Assembly: GCF_000717645.1 (NCBI RefSeq)
Contig: NZ_JNZZ01000016.1
Span: 310,001-374,000, forward strand
Length of the DNA stretch: 64,000 nt
Direction: 5' to 3'
Source: Streptomyces californicus
Lineage (GTDB): Bacteria > Actinomycetota > Actinomycetes > Streptomycetales > Streptomycetaceae
This document shows positions 1 to 7,585 of the stretch, one piece after another. The translations under genes and the position numbers were made by a program. Numbering within the stretch: position 1 is the first letter of the stretch; each line of letters opens with the position of its first letter. Below the pieces are notes generated by a model. It did not search any database. It was not told where the DNA came from and was given only the letters and a program-made list of their open reading frames with translations.

Positions 1-2
1 GC

Positions 3-812
3 CTGAGCGTGCGCGACCAGGTGGCGGCGGAGGCGGCGCTCGCCGACGCCCTGGGGATCGACCGGTGGGCGGCCGTCGTCGGCGGGTCGATGGGCGGCAT
101 GCGGGCCCTGGAGTGGGCGGTGGGCAGGCCGGAGCGCACCGGTGCGCTGCTCGTGCTCGCCGCCCCGGCCGCCGCCTCCGCCGAGCAGATCGCCTGGGGG
201 ACGGTGCAGACCGGCGCGATCCGTTCCGACCCGGGGTGGCGGGGCGGCGACTACCACGGGGCCGCCCCGGGCGACGGCCCGCACCGGGGCCTGGGGCAGG
301 CGCGCCGCATCGCCCACATCACCTACCGGAGCGAACCGGAGCTGGCCGCCCGCTTCGGCCGGGAGCCGCAGCCCGGTGAGGATCCGGCACGCGGGGGCCG
401 CTACCGGGTGGAGTCCTACCTCGACCACCACGCGGACAAGCTGGTGGCCCGGTTCGACGCCGGGAGCTATGTGACGCTCACCGAGGCGATGAACGGGCAC
501 GACGTCGGGCGGGGACGGGGCGGGATCGCCCGCGCCCTGCGCCGCGCGGAGCTGCCCGCCCTGGTCGCGGGCGTCGACTCGGACCGGCTGTACCCGCCGG
601 CGCAGCAGGAGCTGCTGGCAGAGCTGCTGCCGGGGGCGGACGGTGCGCGTACCGTCGTCTCGCCCTGCGGGCACGACGGGTTCCTCGTCGAGACGGAGCA
701 GGTGGGCGCGCTCGTACGGGAGTTGCTGGCGCGGGCGCCGCGGCCCCGGCGCCGTTCCGGCTCCCTCTTCTCCCTCCCCTCACATCACCTGACCCCCGAG
801 GAGCGTTCATGA
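3..812 (+). CDS. metX: Homoserine O-acetyltransferase MetX, 5' end outside window
   Basis: C-terminal part of an alpha/beta-hydrolase-fold acyltransferase that acetylates homoserine at the entry to methionine synthesis in the cytoplasm. The frame is open from the first base and enters at SVRDQV, the conserved stretch just before the nucleophile elbow. The elbow GGSMGGMRALEW carries the catalytic Ser. The acid is probably in VDSDRLYP and the His in CGHDGFLVE, the usual MetX spacing. The last 30 or so residues (Arg/Pro/Ser-rich, ending HHLTPEERS) are an unconserved tail. The TGA overlaps the next ATG (ATGA), so the molybdoenzyme gene is translationally coupled. The N-terminal portion, roughly 110 residues, is missing because the window begins here. 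The related homoserine O-succinyltransferase activity cannot be excluded by eye. Confidence 0.88.
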   Translation: MSVRDQVAAEAALADALGIDRWAAVVGGSMGGMRALEWAVGRPERTGALLVLAAPAAASAEQIAWGTVQTGAIRSDPGWRGGDYHGAAPGDGPHRGLGQARRIAHITYRSEPELAARFGREPQPGEDPARGGRYRVESYLDHHADKLVARFDAGSYVTLTEAMNGHDVGRGRGGIARALRRAELPALVAGVDSDRLYPPAQQELLAELLPGADGARTVVSPCGHDGFLVETEQVGALVRELLARAPRPRRRSGSLFSLPSHHLTPEERS

Positions 813-2062
813 GCCCGGCACCGACCGAGGACGCCTACGACCGGATGCGGACGCGGCAGTGGTCCCGTGGCCGGGCCCGATCCGCCGGGATCGAGCGCCG
901 CGAGCTGCTGAAGCTGGTCGCGGCGGCCTCGGCCGCCGTGCCGTTGGCCTCGCTCGCCGCTCCGGCGCGGGCTGCGGGCGGGCTGCCCGGGGTGGTGAAG
1001 CCGCTGCCGCCGGAGCTGTTCACCGTGCGCGGCACCAACGCGGAGACGAACTTCGCCGCGCTGCGGGGCACCGGCCCGCTCACCACGGCCGACCGGTTCT
1101 TCGTCCGCAACCACACGGCCACCCCGCGCATCGACCGGGACGCCTGGCGGCTGACGGTCTGGGGCGACGGACTGCGCGGCGGGCCGGTGGAGTTCGGCTT
1201 CGCGGATCTGCTGGGGCTGCCGGCGGTGACGCGTACGGCGTTCGTCGAGTGCGCGGGCAACGGGCGCGCCTTCTTCACCTCGCAGCAGGGCCAGGCGGTC
1301 ACCGGCACCGCGTGGACGCTCGGCGCGATCGGGACGGCGCGCTGGCGCGGTGTGCGGCTGGCGGACGTGCTGCGCCGGGCGGGCATCGGGCGGCACGCGG
1401 TGGACGTGCTGCCGCGCGGTCTGGACGCCGAGGTCGTCACCGACGGGGTGAACCTGGGCCGGGTGCGCCGCCCCCTGCCGGTGGCGAAGGCGCTGGACGA
1501 CGTGCTGCTCGCGTACGAGATGAACGGTGAGCCGCTCCCGCCCGACCACGGGCTCCCGGTGCGGCTGATCGTGCCGTCCTGGGTGGGCATCGCCAACATC
1601 AAGTGGGTCGGCGACATCGAGGTGAGCGCCGAGCCGCTGCTGACGCCGTGGAACACCGGTCTCTACCGGCTGTTCGGCCCCGGGCACCCGCCCGAGGGCA
1701 GCGCGCCGCTGACCCGGCAGACGTTGAAGAGCGCGTTCGAGCTGGCCCCGGGGGCCGTGTTCCCCGCTCACCGGCGGGCGCTGCTGACCGGTCGTTCCTG
1801 GTCGGGCGGGGCTCCCGTACGGACCGTGGAGGTCAGCACGGACGGGGGTTCGCACTGGCGCAGGGCCCGGTTGCGGGACGTGCCGCGGGCCGGGAGCTGG
1901 GTGCGCTGGACGGCGGACTGGGTGCCGAGGGAGCGGGGGCCCGCGGTGCTGCTGGCGCGGGCGACGGACCGTTCGGGGCGCACCCAGCCGGTGGCGACCG
2001 CGCACAACACCCAGGGCTATCTGTTCGACGCGGTGGTGCGGCATCCGGTGACGGTGGGCTGA
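809..2062 (+). CDS. Sulfite oxidase-like molybdopterin oxidoreductase, Tat-exported
   Basis: Molybdopterin-dependent oxidoreductase of the sulfite oxidase family, 417 residues. An N-terminal twin-arginine stretch (R30-R31-ELLK) followed by an Ala/Leu-rich hydrophobic segment to about residue 56 indicates export by Tat with cofactor bound. The oxidoreductase molybdopterin domain spans roughly 95-285. The molybdenum-ligand Cys is C148 in VECAGNGR. A Mo-Co dimerisation domain (about 295-410, with VRTVEVSTDGG) completes the fold. No haem b5 domain is present, so electrons probably leave to a separate acceptor. The start overlaps the metX stop. The physiological substrate (sulfite, or an oxidised protein residue as in MsrP-type enzymes) is not decided by sequence. 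Confidence 0.87.
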   Translation: MSPAPTEDAYDRMRTRQWSRGRARSAGIERRELLKLVAAASAAVPLASLAAPARAAGGLPGVVKPLPPELFTVRGTNAETNFAALRGTGPLTTADRFFVRNHTATPRIDRDAWRLTVWGDGLRGGPVEFGFADLLGLPAVTRTAFVECAGNGRAFFTSQQGQAVTGTAWTLGAIGTARWRGVRLADVLRRAGIGRHAVDVLPRGLDAEVVTDGVNLGRVRRPLPVAKALDDVLLAYEMNGEPLPPDHGLPVRLIVPSWVGIANIKWVGDIEVSAEPLLTPWNTGLYRLFGPGHPPEGSAPLTRQTLKSAFELAPGAVFPAHRRALLTGRSWSGGAPVRTVEVSTDGGSHWRRARLRDVPRAGSWVRWTADWVPRERGPAVLLARATDRSGRTQPVATAHNTQGYLFDAVVRHPVTVG

Positions 2063-2110
2063 GTCCGGTGCCGCATGGAGGCGGCCCGCCGTCACGCCCG
2101 CCCGGGGCGT

Positions 2111-2821
2111 TCAGCGCGCCGGGCGCGCTCCCGCGAGTGCGGCTCCGTGCACGGCGCGGGCGATGCGCGCGCCCCAGGTCGAGCGGGGTCCGGCGAAGGG
2201 TTCGCCGCCCTCGGGCCCGGGTTCGGGGGCGATCACGCACACCGCGTCCGTGGGGGTGCCCGAGCAGTCCAGTCCGGCGTCGAGGAGCGCCTGGACCTTG
2301 GCCTCGGTGGCGGTGGCGACGGCGTTGACGAGTGCGGCGTCCGAGAGCGGCACGGGCACCGCGACGACGATGTTGACGGTGCCGGGCCGGAACGGGGCCG
2401 CCGGGACGTCCACCGGCGCTTCCCCGGACCGACGGCCGGTCTCGGGGGCCGCCGCCCAGCCCCGTACGCCGAGGCCGGTGGTGACGGTCGCCGTGACGCC
2501 GCCGTCGTGCGCGCTCGTGTACGCGGCGACCTCGGCGGCCGTCATGAGTCCGGCGCCCTGGCCCGTGAGCCCTTCGGCGGCGGCGATCTCGGCGAGGTGG
2601 CGGTCCGGGTCCAGGCGCGGGTAGCCCCCGGGGACCTGGGCGTTGAGGACCCAGGCGCGGGGGCCGATGCCGCCGCCGAGGACCGCGCTGCTGCAGACCC
2701 GGAAGCCGGGCCCCAGCCGCCACAGGAGGTGGTGGAGGCGGTGGCCGTCCTCGTGCCGGTCGTGGAGGTCCGCGCGCGGTTCGCCGCGTTGCGCGGGCGG
2801 CCGGAGCCGTACGGAGGAGAT
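2111..2821 (-). CDS. cbiZ: Adenosylcobinamide amidohydrolase CbiZ, non-canonical start
   Basis: CbiZ cleaves the aminopropanol side chain of adenosylcobinamide (or pseudo-B12) to give adenosylcobyric acid, letting the cell rebuild its own cobalamin. Diagnostic stretches are LLWRLGPGFRV, SSAVLGGGIGPRAWVLNAQV, DPDRHLAEIAAAEGL and TVNIVVAVPVPLS. The first in-frame ATG (position 2545) lies well inside the conserved domain. Between the upstream in-frame stop (2890-2888) and that ATG there is no ATG, GTG or TTG. The best initiation site is an ATC at 2821 preceded by AGGGG with a 6-base gap, giving about 236 residues, a normal family length. The start is therefore an inference. The alternative is a sequence error or a decayed start codon. 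It lies in the same neighbourhood as the B12 importer at 4.2-7.2 kb. Confidence 0.8.
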   Translation of the reverse strand: MSSVRLRPPAQRGEPRADLHDRHEDGHRLHHLLWRLGPGFRVCSSAVLGGGIGPRAWVLNAQVPGGYPRLDPDRHLAEIAAAEGLTGQGAGLMTAAEVAAYTSAHDGGVTATVTTGLGVRGWAAAPETGRRSGEAPVDVPAAPFRPGTVNIVVAVPVPLSDAALVNAVATATEAKVQALLDAGLDCSGTPTDAVCVIAPEPGPEGGEPFAGPRSTWGARIARAVHGAALAGARPAR

Positions 2822-3103
2822 GGCGCACCCCTGGTGATTCGGTGGGTCGTGGGAGGCACGCGTCCTCGCGGCCCTGGCCCGCAGATCCTACGCGGGACGC
2901 CCTCACTCACCCGTTCGGCCTAACCGGTTCCGGGGCGGCCCGGTGCCGCCGGGCAAGGGCCCACGGGCCGTACCGGGCTTCCGGGGCGGAGATCCGGGTG
3001 GGCGGGCGGTTGCACCGGCCCGGCGGGTGGGGCGCGATGGAATCCGGACGCGCCACCTCTGGTGGAGCCACCCACAGGGCGTGCCCGAGAGGAGGGACCG
3101 GTT

Positions 3104-4096
3104 ATGGGAGCCGCTGACGGATTCACGGATTCCGGAGAGCTCGACGGTCTGACCGTGTACGACAACGACGGCGAGAAGGTCGGCAGCGTCGGCCGGGTGT
3201 ATGTCGACGACGACACCGGCAAGCCCGACTGGGTCACGGTCAAGACCGGCCTGTTCGGCATGAAGGAGAGCTTCGTCCCGCTCGCCGGAGCCCGTCGAGT
3301 GGGCTCCGACCTCCACGTCGCCCATCCGAAGGAGAGCGTCAAGGACGCGCCCCGGGTGGACGCGGACGCGCACCTCTCCGTGGCCGAGGAGGAGGAGCTG
3401 TACCGCCACTACGGCCTGACCAGGAAGTCCGGCAACCTCGGTGGGAACCGGCCGCAGGGCTCGGACGCGCCGACCGCCGCCGGGACCGGGGCGATGGGTG
3501 CGGCGGGCGCCGCGGGCACGGCACGCGGGACCGGTACGGCCCCCGGCGCCAAGGCGACCGGCAAGGCGACCACGACGGGAGCCGCGGGCACGGCCGGCAC
3601 GGGCGGGCACCGCGACACGGACGCCTCCGCACGCCCGCTGGCGGGCGCCGGGGCGGGCACGTCCCGCGCGGCCGACATGAGCGGCCGGGAGGAGATGGTC
3701 CGCTCCGAGGAGCAGCTGCACGTCGGCACGGAGGAGTACGAGAGCGGCCGGGCCCGGCTGCACAAGTACGTGGTGACCGAGGAGGTCACCCGAACCGTGC
3801 CGGTCTCCCACGAGGAGGTCCGGGTGGTCCGCGAACCGCTCCAGCCCGGTGACAAGACCGCCGGGACCACGGACTTCGGAGAGCAGGACGTCGAGGTCAC
3901 GCTGCACGCGGAGCGCGCCACCGTGCGCAAGGAAGCCGTGCCGGTGGAGCGGGTCCGGCTGGAGACCAACCGGGTGACCGAGCAGAAGGAGGTCTCCGCC
4001 GAGGTCCGCAAGGAGAAGATCGACTACGCGGACGGGACGGAGATGGGCAAGGGCAAGGACGGCGGTGGCGAGTTCGGCCAGGGGCGACGCCGCTGA
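3104..4096 (+). CDS. PRC-barrel / DUF2382 domain protein
   Basis: Two-domain protein of 330 residues. Residues about 8-75 form a PRC-barrel (DGLTVYDNDGEKVGSVGRVY onward). Then comes a low-complexity Gly/Ala/Thr linker (about 115-190), and a charged DUF2382 region (about 200-315). DUF2382 contains two similar strands-and-helix units, one around RLHKYVVTEEVTRTVPV and one around RATVRKEAVPVERVRLE. No signal peptide or membrane segment is visible, so it should be cytoplasmic. Such proteins are abundant in actinobacteria and are often described as stress-associated; no biochemical activity is established. The start at 3104 is chosen because GAGGAGGG lies just upstream; an in-frame ATG at 3062 has no comparable site. 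It is monocistronic and ends before a strong hairpin. Confidence 0.85.
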   Translation: MGAADGFTDSGELDGLTVYDNDGEKVGSVGRVYVDDDTGKPDWVTVKTGLFGMKESFVPLAGARRVGSDLHVAHPKESVKDAPRVDADAHLSVAEEEELYRHYGLTRKSGNLGGNRPQGSDAPTAAGTGAMGAAGAAGTARGTGTAPGAKATGKATTTGAAGTAGTGGHRDTDASARPLAGAGAGTSRAADMSGREEMVRSEEQLHVGTEEYESGRARLHKYVVTEEVTRTVPVSHEEVRVVREPLQPGDKTAGTTDFGEQDVEVTLHAERATVRKEAVPVERVRLETNRVTEQKEVSAEVRKEKIDYADGTEMGKGKDGGGEFGQGRRR

Positions 4097-4140
4097 CCTC
4101 GCTCTCCATCGGTGGCCGGCAGGCCGCTCCCACGTCCTCG

Positions 4141-4179
4141 GCCGCCGGGCGGGCCCGTTCCACGGGTCCGCCCGGCGGC
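4141..4179. terminator. Bidirectional hairpin terminator
   Basis: An 18-base left arm (4141-4158) pairs with 4162-4179 around a 3-base loop, with a single G-U pair. It sits between the convergent ends of the PRC-barrel gene and the cobalamin ABC ATPase and can serve both strands. Confidence 0.75.
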
Positions 4180-4200
4180 TTGTCCGGGGGCGGACGGCCG

Positions 4201-4980
4201 TCAGCGGCGCGGCAGGAACCGCACCGAGGGGCGGCCGTCCGGTCCGTCGGGGGTGACGACCGCGCGGACGCCGTAGACGTCCTGGATCAGCTCCTCGGTG
4301 ATGACCTCGGCCGGGGTGCCGCCGGCGACGACCCGGCCGGCCCTCATCACGGTGATCCGGTCGCAGAACATCGCTGCGAGGTTGAGGTCGTGCAGGGCGA
4401 CGACGCTGGTCACGGGGAGTTCGGCGACCAGCGCGAGCAGGTCGAGCTGGTGCTGGATGTCGAGGTGGTTCGTCGGTTCGTCCAGGAGCAGTTCGCGGGG
4501 CTGCTGGGCGAGGGCGCGGGCGATCTGGACGCGTTGGCGTTCGCCGCCGGACAGGGTGTGCCAGGACTGTCCGGCGCGGTCCGTGAGCCCCGTGCGGCGC
4601 AGGGCGTCCGTGACGGCGTCGTCGTCCGTGCGGTCCGGGGCGGACCAGGCGCGGCGGTGCGGGATGCGGCCGAGGCGTACGACGTCGAGGACGCTGAGGT
4701 CGACCTGGGTGACCGCGTGCTGGTCGACGACGGCGATACGGCGGGCGACGGTGCGGCGGCCGAGGGCGGCGAGGGGGTCGCCGTCCAGGGTGACGACGCC
4801 GGTGTCCGGGGCGAGGAGGCCCGCGAGAACGCGGAGCAGGGTGGACTTGCCGGAGCCGTTGGGGCCGAGGAGCCCGACCGTGGCGCCGGGCGGCGGGGTG
4901 ATGTCCACGCCGTCGAGGATCAGCCGGCCGCCCGCCGCACGGCCGACGCGGTCGGCGCGCAGGCCCGTGGTGACGCTCAT
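4201..4980 (-). CDS. Cobalamin-type ABC transporter ATP-binding protein (BtuD-like)
   Basis: ATPase of 259 residues for a class II (FecCD/BtuCD-type) importer. It carries Walker A GPNGSGKST, Q-loop region AVVDQHAV, signature LSGGERQR, Walker B ELLLDEPTNHLD and the switch His in VVALHDLNLA. It is the last gene of the riboswitch-controlled operon; its ATG overlaps the permease stop (ATGA). Family membership alone would also fit haem or siderophore uptake. The cobalamin assignment rests on the riboswitch ahead of the first gene and on the nearby cbiZ. Confidence 0.9.
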   Translation of the reverse strand: MSVTTGLRADRVGRAAGGRLILDGVDITPPPGATVGLLGPNGSGKSTLLRVLAGLLAPDTGVVTLDGDPLAALGRRTVARRIAVVDQHAVTQVDLSVLDVVRLGRIPHRRAWSAPDRTDDDAVTDALRRTGLTDRAGQSWHTLSGGERQRVQIARALAQQPRELLLDEPTNHLDIQHQLDLLALVAELPVTSVVALHDLNLAAMFCDRITVMRAGRVVAGGTPAEVITEELIQDVYGVRAVVTPDGPDGRPSVRFLPRR

Positions 4981-6143
4981 GAGGTGCTCCGGGTGCGGTA
5001 CAGGACGAGGACGAAGGCGGGGACGCCGATCAGCGCGGTGACGACGCCGACCGGTACCTCCTGCGGGTCGAGGACGGTCCGGGCCAGGGTGTCGACCCAG
5101 ACCAGGAAGACCGCTCCGGCGAGCGCGGTGACGGGGAGCAGCCGGCGGTGTCCGGAGCCGGTGAGGGCGCGGGCGGCGTGCGGCAGGACCAGGCCGACGA
5201 AGCCGATCGCCCCGGCCGCGCTGACCAGGGCCGCGGTGAGCAGCGCCGTGGTGCACAGCAGCACGATCCGGGTGCGGGCGACGTTCACGCCGAGCGCGGC
5301 GGCGGCGTCCTGGCCGAAGGCGAAGGCGTCGAGCGTACGGGCGTGGGCCAGGCAGACCGTCAGGCAGCCGGCGAGGACGGCGGCGCAGACGGCGACCTCG
5401 CTCCAGCCGACCCCGCTGAGCGAGCCGAGCAGCCAGAACAGCACACCCCGGGTCTGTTCGGCGTCTGCTGAGGTCATCACGACGAACGAGGTGAGCGCCG
5501 AGAAGAGCTGCATCGCGGCGACGCCGGAGAGGACGACCCGGTCGGTGGAGCCGCCGAGGGTGTGGCTGAGCAGCAGCACCAGGCCGAACGAGCACAGCGC
5601 CCCCACGAACGCCCCGGCCGACAGGGAGACCGCTCCCCCGCCGACGCCGAGGACGACCACGACGACCGCTCCGGTCGAGGCCCCGGAGGAGACGCCGAGG
5701 ACGAAGGGGTCGGCGAGCGGGTTGCGCAGCAGGGACTGCATCACCGTGCCGCACACCGCGAGCCCGGCCCCGCACACGGCGGCCAGGAGGGTGCGGGGCA
5801 TCCGGAGGTTCCAGATGATGCCGTCCCGGATCGGGCTGAGGTCGCTGGATCCGAACCCGAGGTGCGCGGCGACGGCGGACCAGACGTCGGGCACGGAGAT
5901 CCGGGCGGGGCCGATGGTGACGGCGACCGCGACGGAGAGCAGCAGGAGCAGGACGCCGCCGGCCCAGAGGAGCACGGCGAGCGGCGCGCCGCCACGCGGC
6001 GCTCCCGACCGGCTGCCCGCGCGGGCAGCCGGTCGGGGCGGGAGGGCCCGGTCGCCCGGCGCCGGGCGCGGGGCGCCGCCGCTCCCGGAGGCCGGTTCGC
6101 CGCCGGGCGGGGACTTCTCCACCGCGCGGTTCCCGGTGCTCAC
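4977..6143 (-). CDS. Cobalamin-type ABC transporter permease (BtuC-like)
   Basis: FecCD/BtuC-family permease of 388 residues with about nine or ten hydrophobic helices. The first begins at LAVLLWAGGVLLLLL after a Pro/Gly/Ser-rich cytoplasmic N-terminus of about 55 residues. Family signatures present are RMPRTLLAAVCGAGLAVCGT, RNPLADPFVLGVSSGAS and GAIGFVGLVLPHAAR. The start is GTG at 6143, overlapping the stop of the binding-protein gene (GTGA), and the stop overlaps the ATPase start. Together these imply strict co-translation of binding protein, permease and ATPase. The unusually long Pro-rich N-terminus is not typical of BtuC and may not be conserved. Confidence 0.9.
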   Translation of the reverse strand: MSTGNRAVEKSPPGGEPASGSGGAPRPAPGDRALPPRPAARAGSRSGAPRGGAPLAVLLWAGGVLLLLLSVAVAVTIGPARISVPDVWSAVAAHLGFGSSDLSPIRDGIIWNLRMPRTLLAAVCGAGLAVCGTVMQSLLRNPLADPFVLGVSSGASTGAVVVVVLGVGGGAVSLSAGAFVGALCSFGLVLLLSHTLGGSTDRVVLSGVAAMQLFSALTSFVVMTSADAEQTRGVLFWLLGSLSGVGWSEVAVCAAVLAGCLTVCLAHARTLDAFAFGQDAAAALGVNVARTRIVLLCTTALLTAALVSAAGAIGFVGLVLPHAARALTGSGHRRLLPVTALAGAVFLVWVDTLARTVLDPQEVPVGVVTALIGVPAFVLVLYRTRSTS

Positions 6144-7186
6144 TCCGTGAACCCGAAGTCGCGCAGTCCGGCCGCGACGAGCTCCAGTCCCTCGACGGTC
6201 CGGATGGTGGGGTTCATGGCCTGTCCGCTGAGGAGCACGTAACGGCGCTTCTTGACCGCGTCCATCGTCCTGGTGACCGGGTTGGACTCCAGGAACTCGA
6301 TCTTCTTGGCGGCGCTCTCGGCGGTCTGCGTGGTCCGGGTGAGGTCGCCGATGACCAGGACGTCGGGGTTGCGGTCGGCGACGGTCTCCCAGCTGATCTG
6401 CGGCCATTCCTCGTGGGTGTCGTCGAAGACGTTCTTCGCGCCCAGTTCGTTGGTGATGACGCCGGGGGCGCCGCAACAGCCCGCGAGGTAGGGGGCCTTG
6501 GAGTCGGAGAACCAGTAGAGGAGGGACGCGTCGGAGGCGTCGACGCCCTTCTTGGCCTTCTCCACCCGTGCCCGGAGGTCTCCCACCAGCTTCTCGCCGC
6601 GCTCGGGGACGCCGAACACGTGGGCCAGCTCGTTCACTTCGTCGTAGACGGTGTCCATCGTCAGCGGTGCGGTACGGGCTCCGTCGCCGCCGCCGCTGTT
6701 GTCCTTGGCGGTGCAGTCGGCGGGCGAGACGTAGGTGGGGACGCCGAGCTTCTCGAACTGCTCGCGGGGCGCGACGCCGCCCTTGGCGAGGGTGGAGGTG
6801 AAGGACGCGGAGAGGAAGTCGGGTTCCTTGTCGAGGACCTTCTCCGAGGAGGGGCGGTTGTCGGAGATCCGCTCGACGCCGGCGTTCGCCTTCTCCAGCC
6901 CCTTCATGACGGGGTCGGTCCAGGTGGCGGTGGCGGCGAGCCGGTCGGCGAGGCCGAGGGAGAGCAGGATCTCGGTCGAGCCCTGGTCCACGGAGACGGC
7001 CCGCTCGGGCGGGGCCTGGACGGTGACGGTGCGCCCGCAGTTCTCGAGGGTGAGCGGGAATCCGTCGGCGGTGCCGCCCCCGGCGGCCTTGCCGGTGTCC
7101 CCACCGCCGCAGGCGGTCAGTGCGAGGAGTCCCGCCGCGAGCAGGGCGGCGGTGCGTATCGGGGCGCGGGTGGCTGTGGGCAGCAC
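6140..7186 (-). CDS. Cobalamin ABC transporter substrate-binding lipoprotein (BtuF-like)
   Basis: Periplasmic-binding-protein type 2 (TroA-like) lipoprotein of 348 residues. The signal peptide ends in lipobox LTAC (Cys25), followed by a Gly/Asp/Lys linker, so the mature protein is membrane-anchored outside the cell. The core begins LTLENCGRTVTVQAPPERAV and contains the fold-typical GSTEILLSLGLADRLAAT. It is the first gene of the transporter operon. The leader upstream is a cobalamin riboswitch, the main reason for assigning corrinoids rather than siderophores as ligand. C-terminal NPTIRTVEGLELVAAGLRDFGF is normal for the family. Confidence 0.9.
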   Translation of the reverse strand: MLPTATRAPIRTAALLAAGLLALTACGGGDTGKAAGGGTADGFPLTLENCGRTVTVQAPPERAVSVDQGSTEILLSLGLADRLAATATWTDPVMKGLEKANAGVERISDNRPSSEKVLDKEPDFLSASFTSTLAKGGVAPREQFEKLGVPTYVSPADCTAKDNSGGGDGARTAPLTMDTVYDEVNELAHVFGVPERGEKLVGDLRARVEKAKKGVDASDASLLYWFSDSKAPYLAGCCGAPGVITNELGAKNVFDDTHEEWPQISWETVADRNPDVLVIGDLTRTTQTAESAAKKIEFLESNPVTRTMDAVKKRRYVLLSGQAMNPTIRTVEGLELVAAGLRDFGFTE

Positions 7187-7249
7187 GGAGGACCTCGGTG
7201 TCTCTGGGTCCTGTCGCGGAACCCGTCGTACGGTTCCCGTGCCCGGGTA

Positions 7250-7432
7250 CGGGCGCGGGCGCCAGCAGGTCTTCGGACTCGGGTTCGTCCGGGCGGGACG
7301 CCTTCCCGGAGCGCGGGCGCGCTCCAGTGGCCGTGGCCCCGCCCGTCCCCCTCACCGCTGCGCGTCAGTTCCGGATTCGCACCGGATTCCCTGACCCCGT
7401 CGCTGGGGTTCGACTGGCCCCGGCAAGCTATC
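7250..7432 (-). promoter_or_regulatory. Cobalamin (AdoCbl) riboswitch
   Basis: Read on the minus strand, the leader contains the hallmark core elements in the right order. GGAATCCGGTGCGAATCC followed by GGAACTG (complement of 7366-7390) comes first, then GCCACTGG (7324-7331), and then the B12 box GAAGACCTGCTGGC (7261-7274). A GGAACC/GGTTCC hairpin between the box and the ATG at 7186 could mask the translation start. In actinobacteria such switches turn off cobalamin import or synthesis genes when B12 is plentiful. Exact outer boundaries are approximate. Confidence 0.93.
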
Positions 7433-7482
7433 ACGCGCGTTCGCGCAGATCGGAGGGGGTGCGTCGGCCTCCGTACGCGTGG

Positions 7483-7521
7483 GGCCGGTGCGGCGTGGGA
7501 TCGGCCCGCCGCACCGGCCCG
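7483..7521 (-). terminator. Hairpin terminator after KAS module
   Basis: Perfect 14-base inverted repeat (7483-7496 with 7508-7521, loop 11) lying about 65 bases past the stop of the last KAS gene and before the riboswitch transcript begins. Confidence 0.7.
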
Positions 7522-7585
7522 AGGGGTTCCGCCCGGGTGCCGGGGTCCGTGGTTCACCCGGCCCGGGGGTGGTGGAAGCCGGTGG

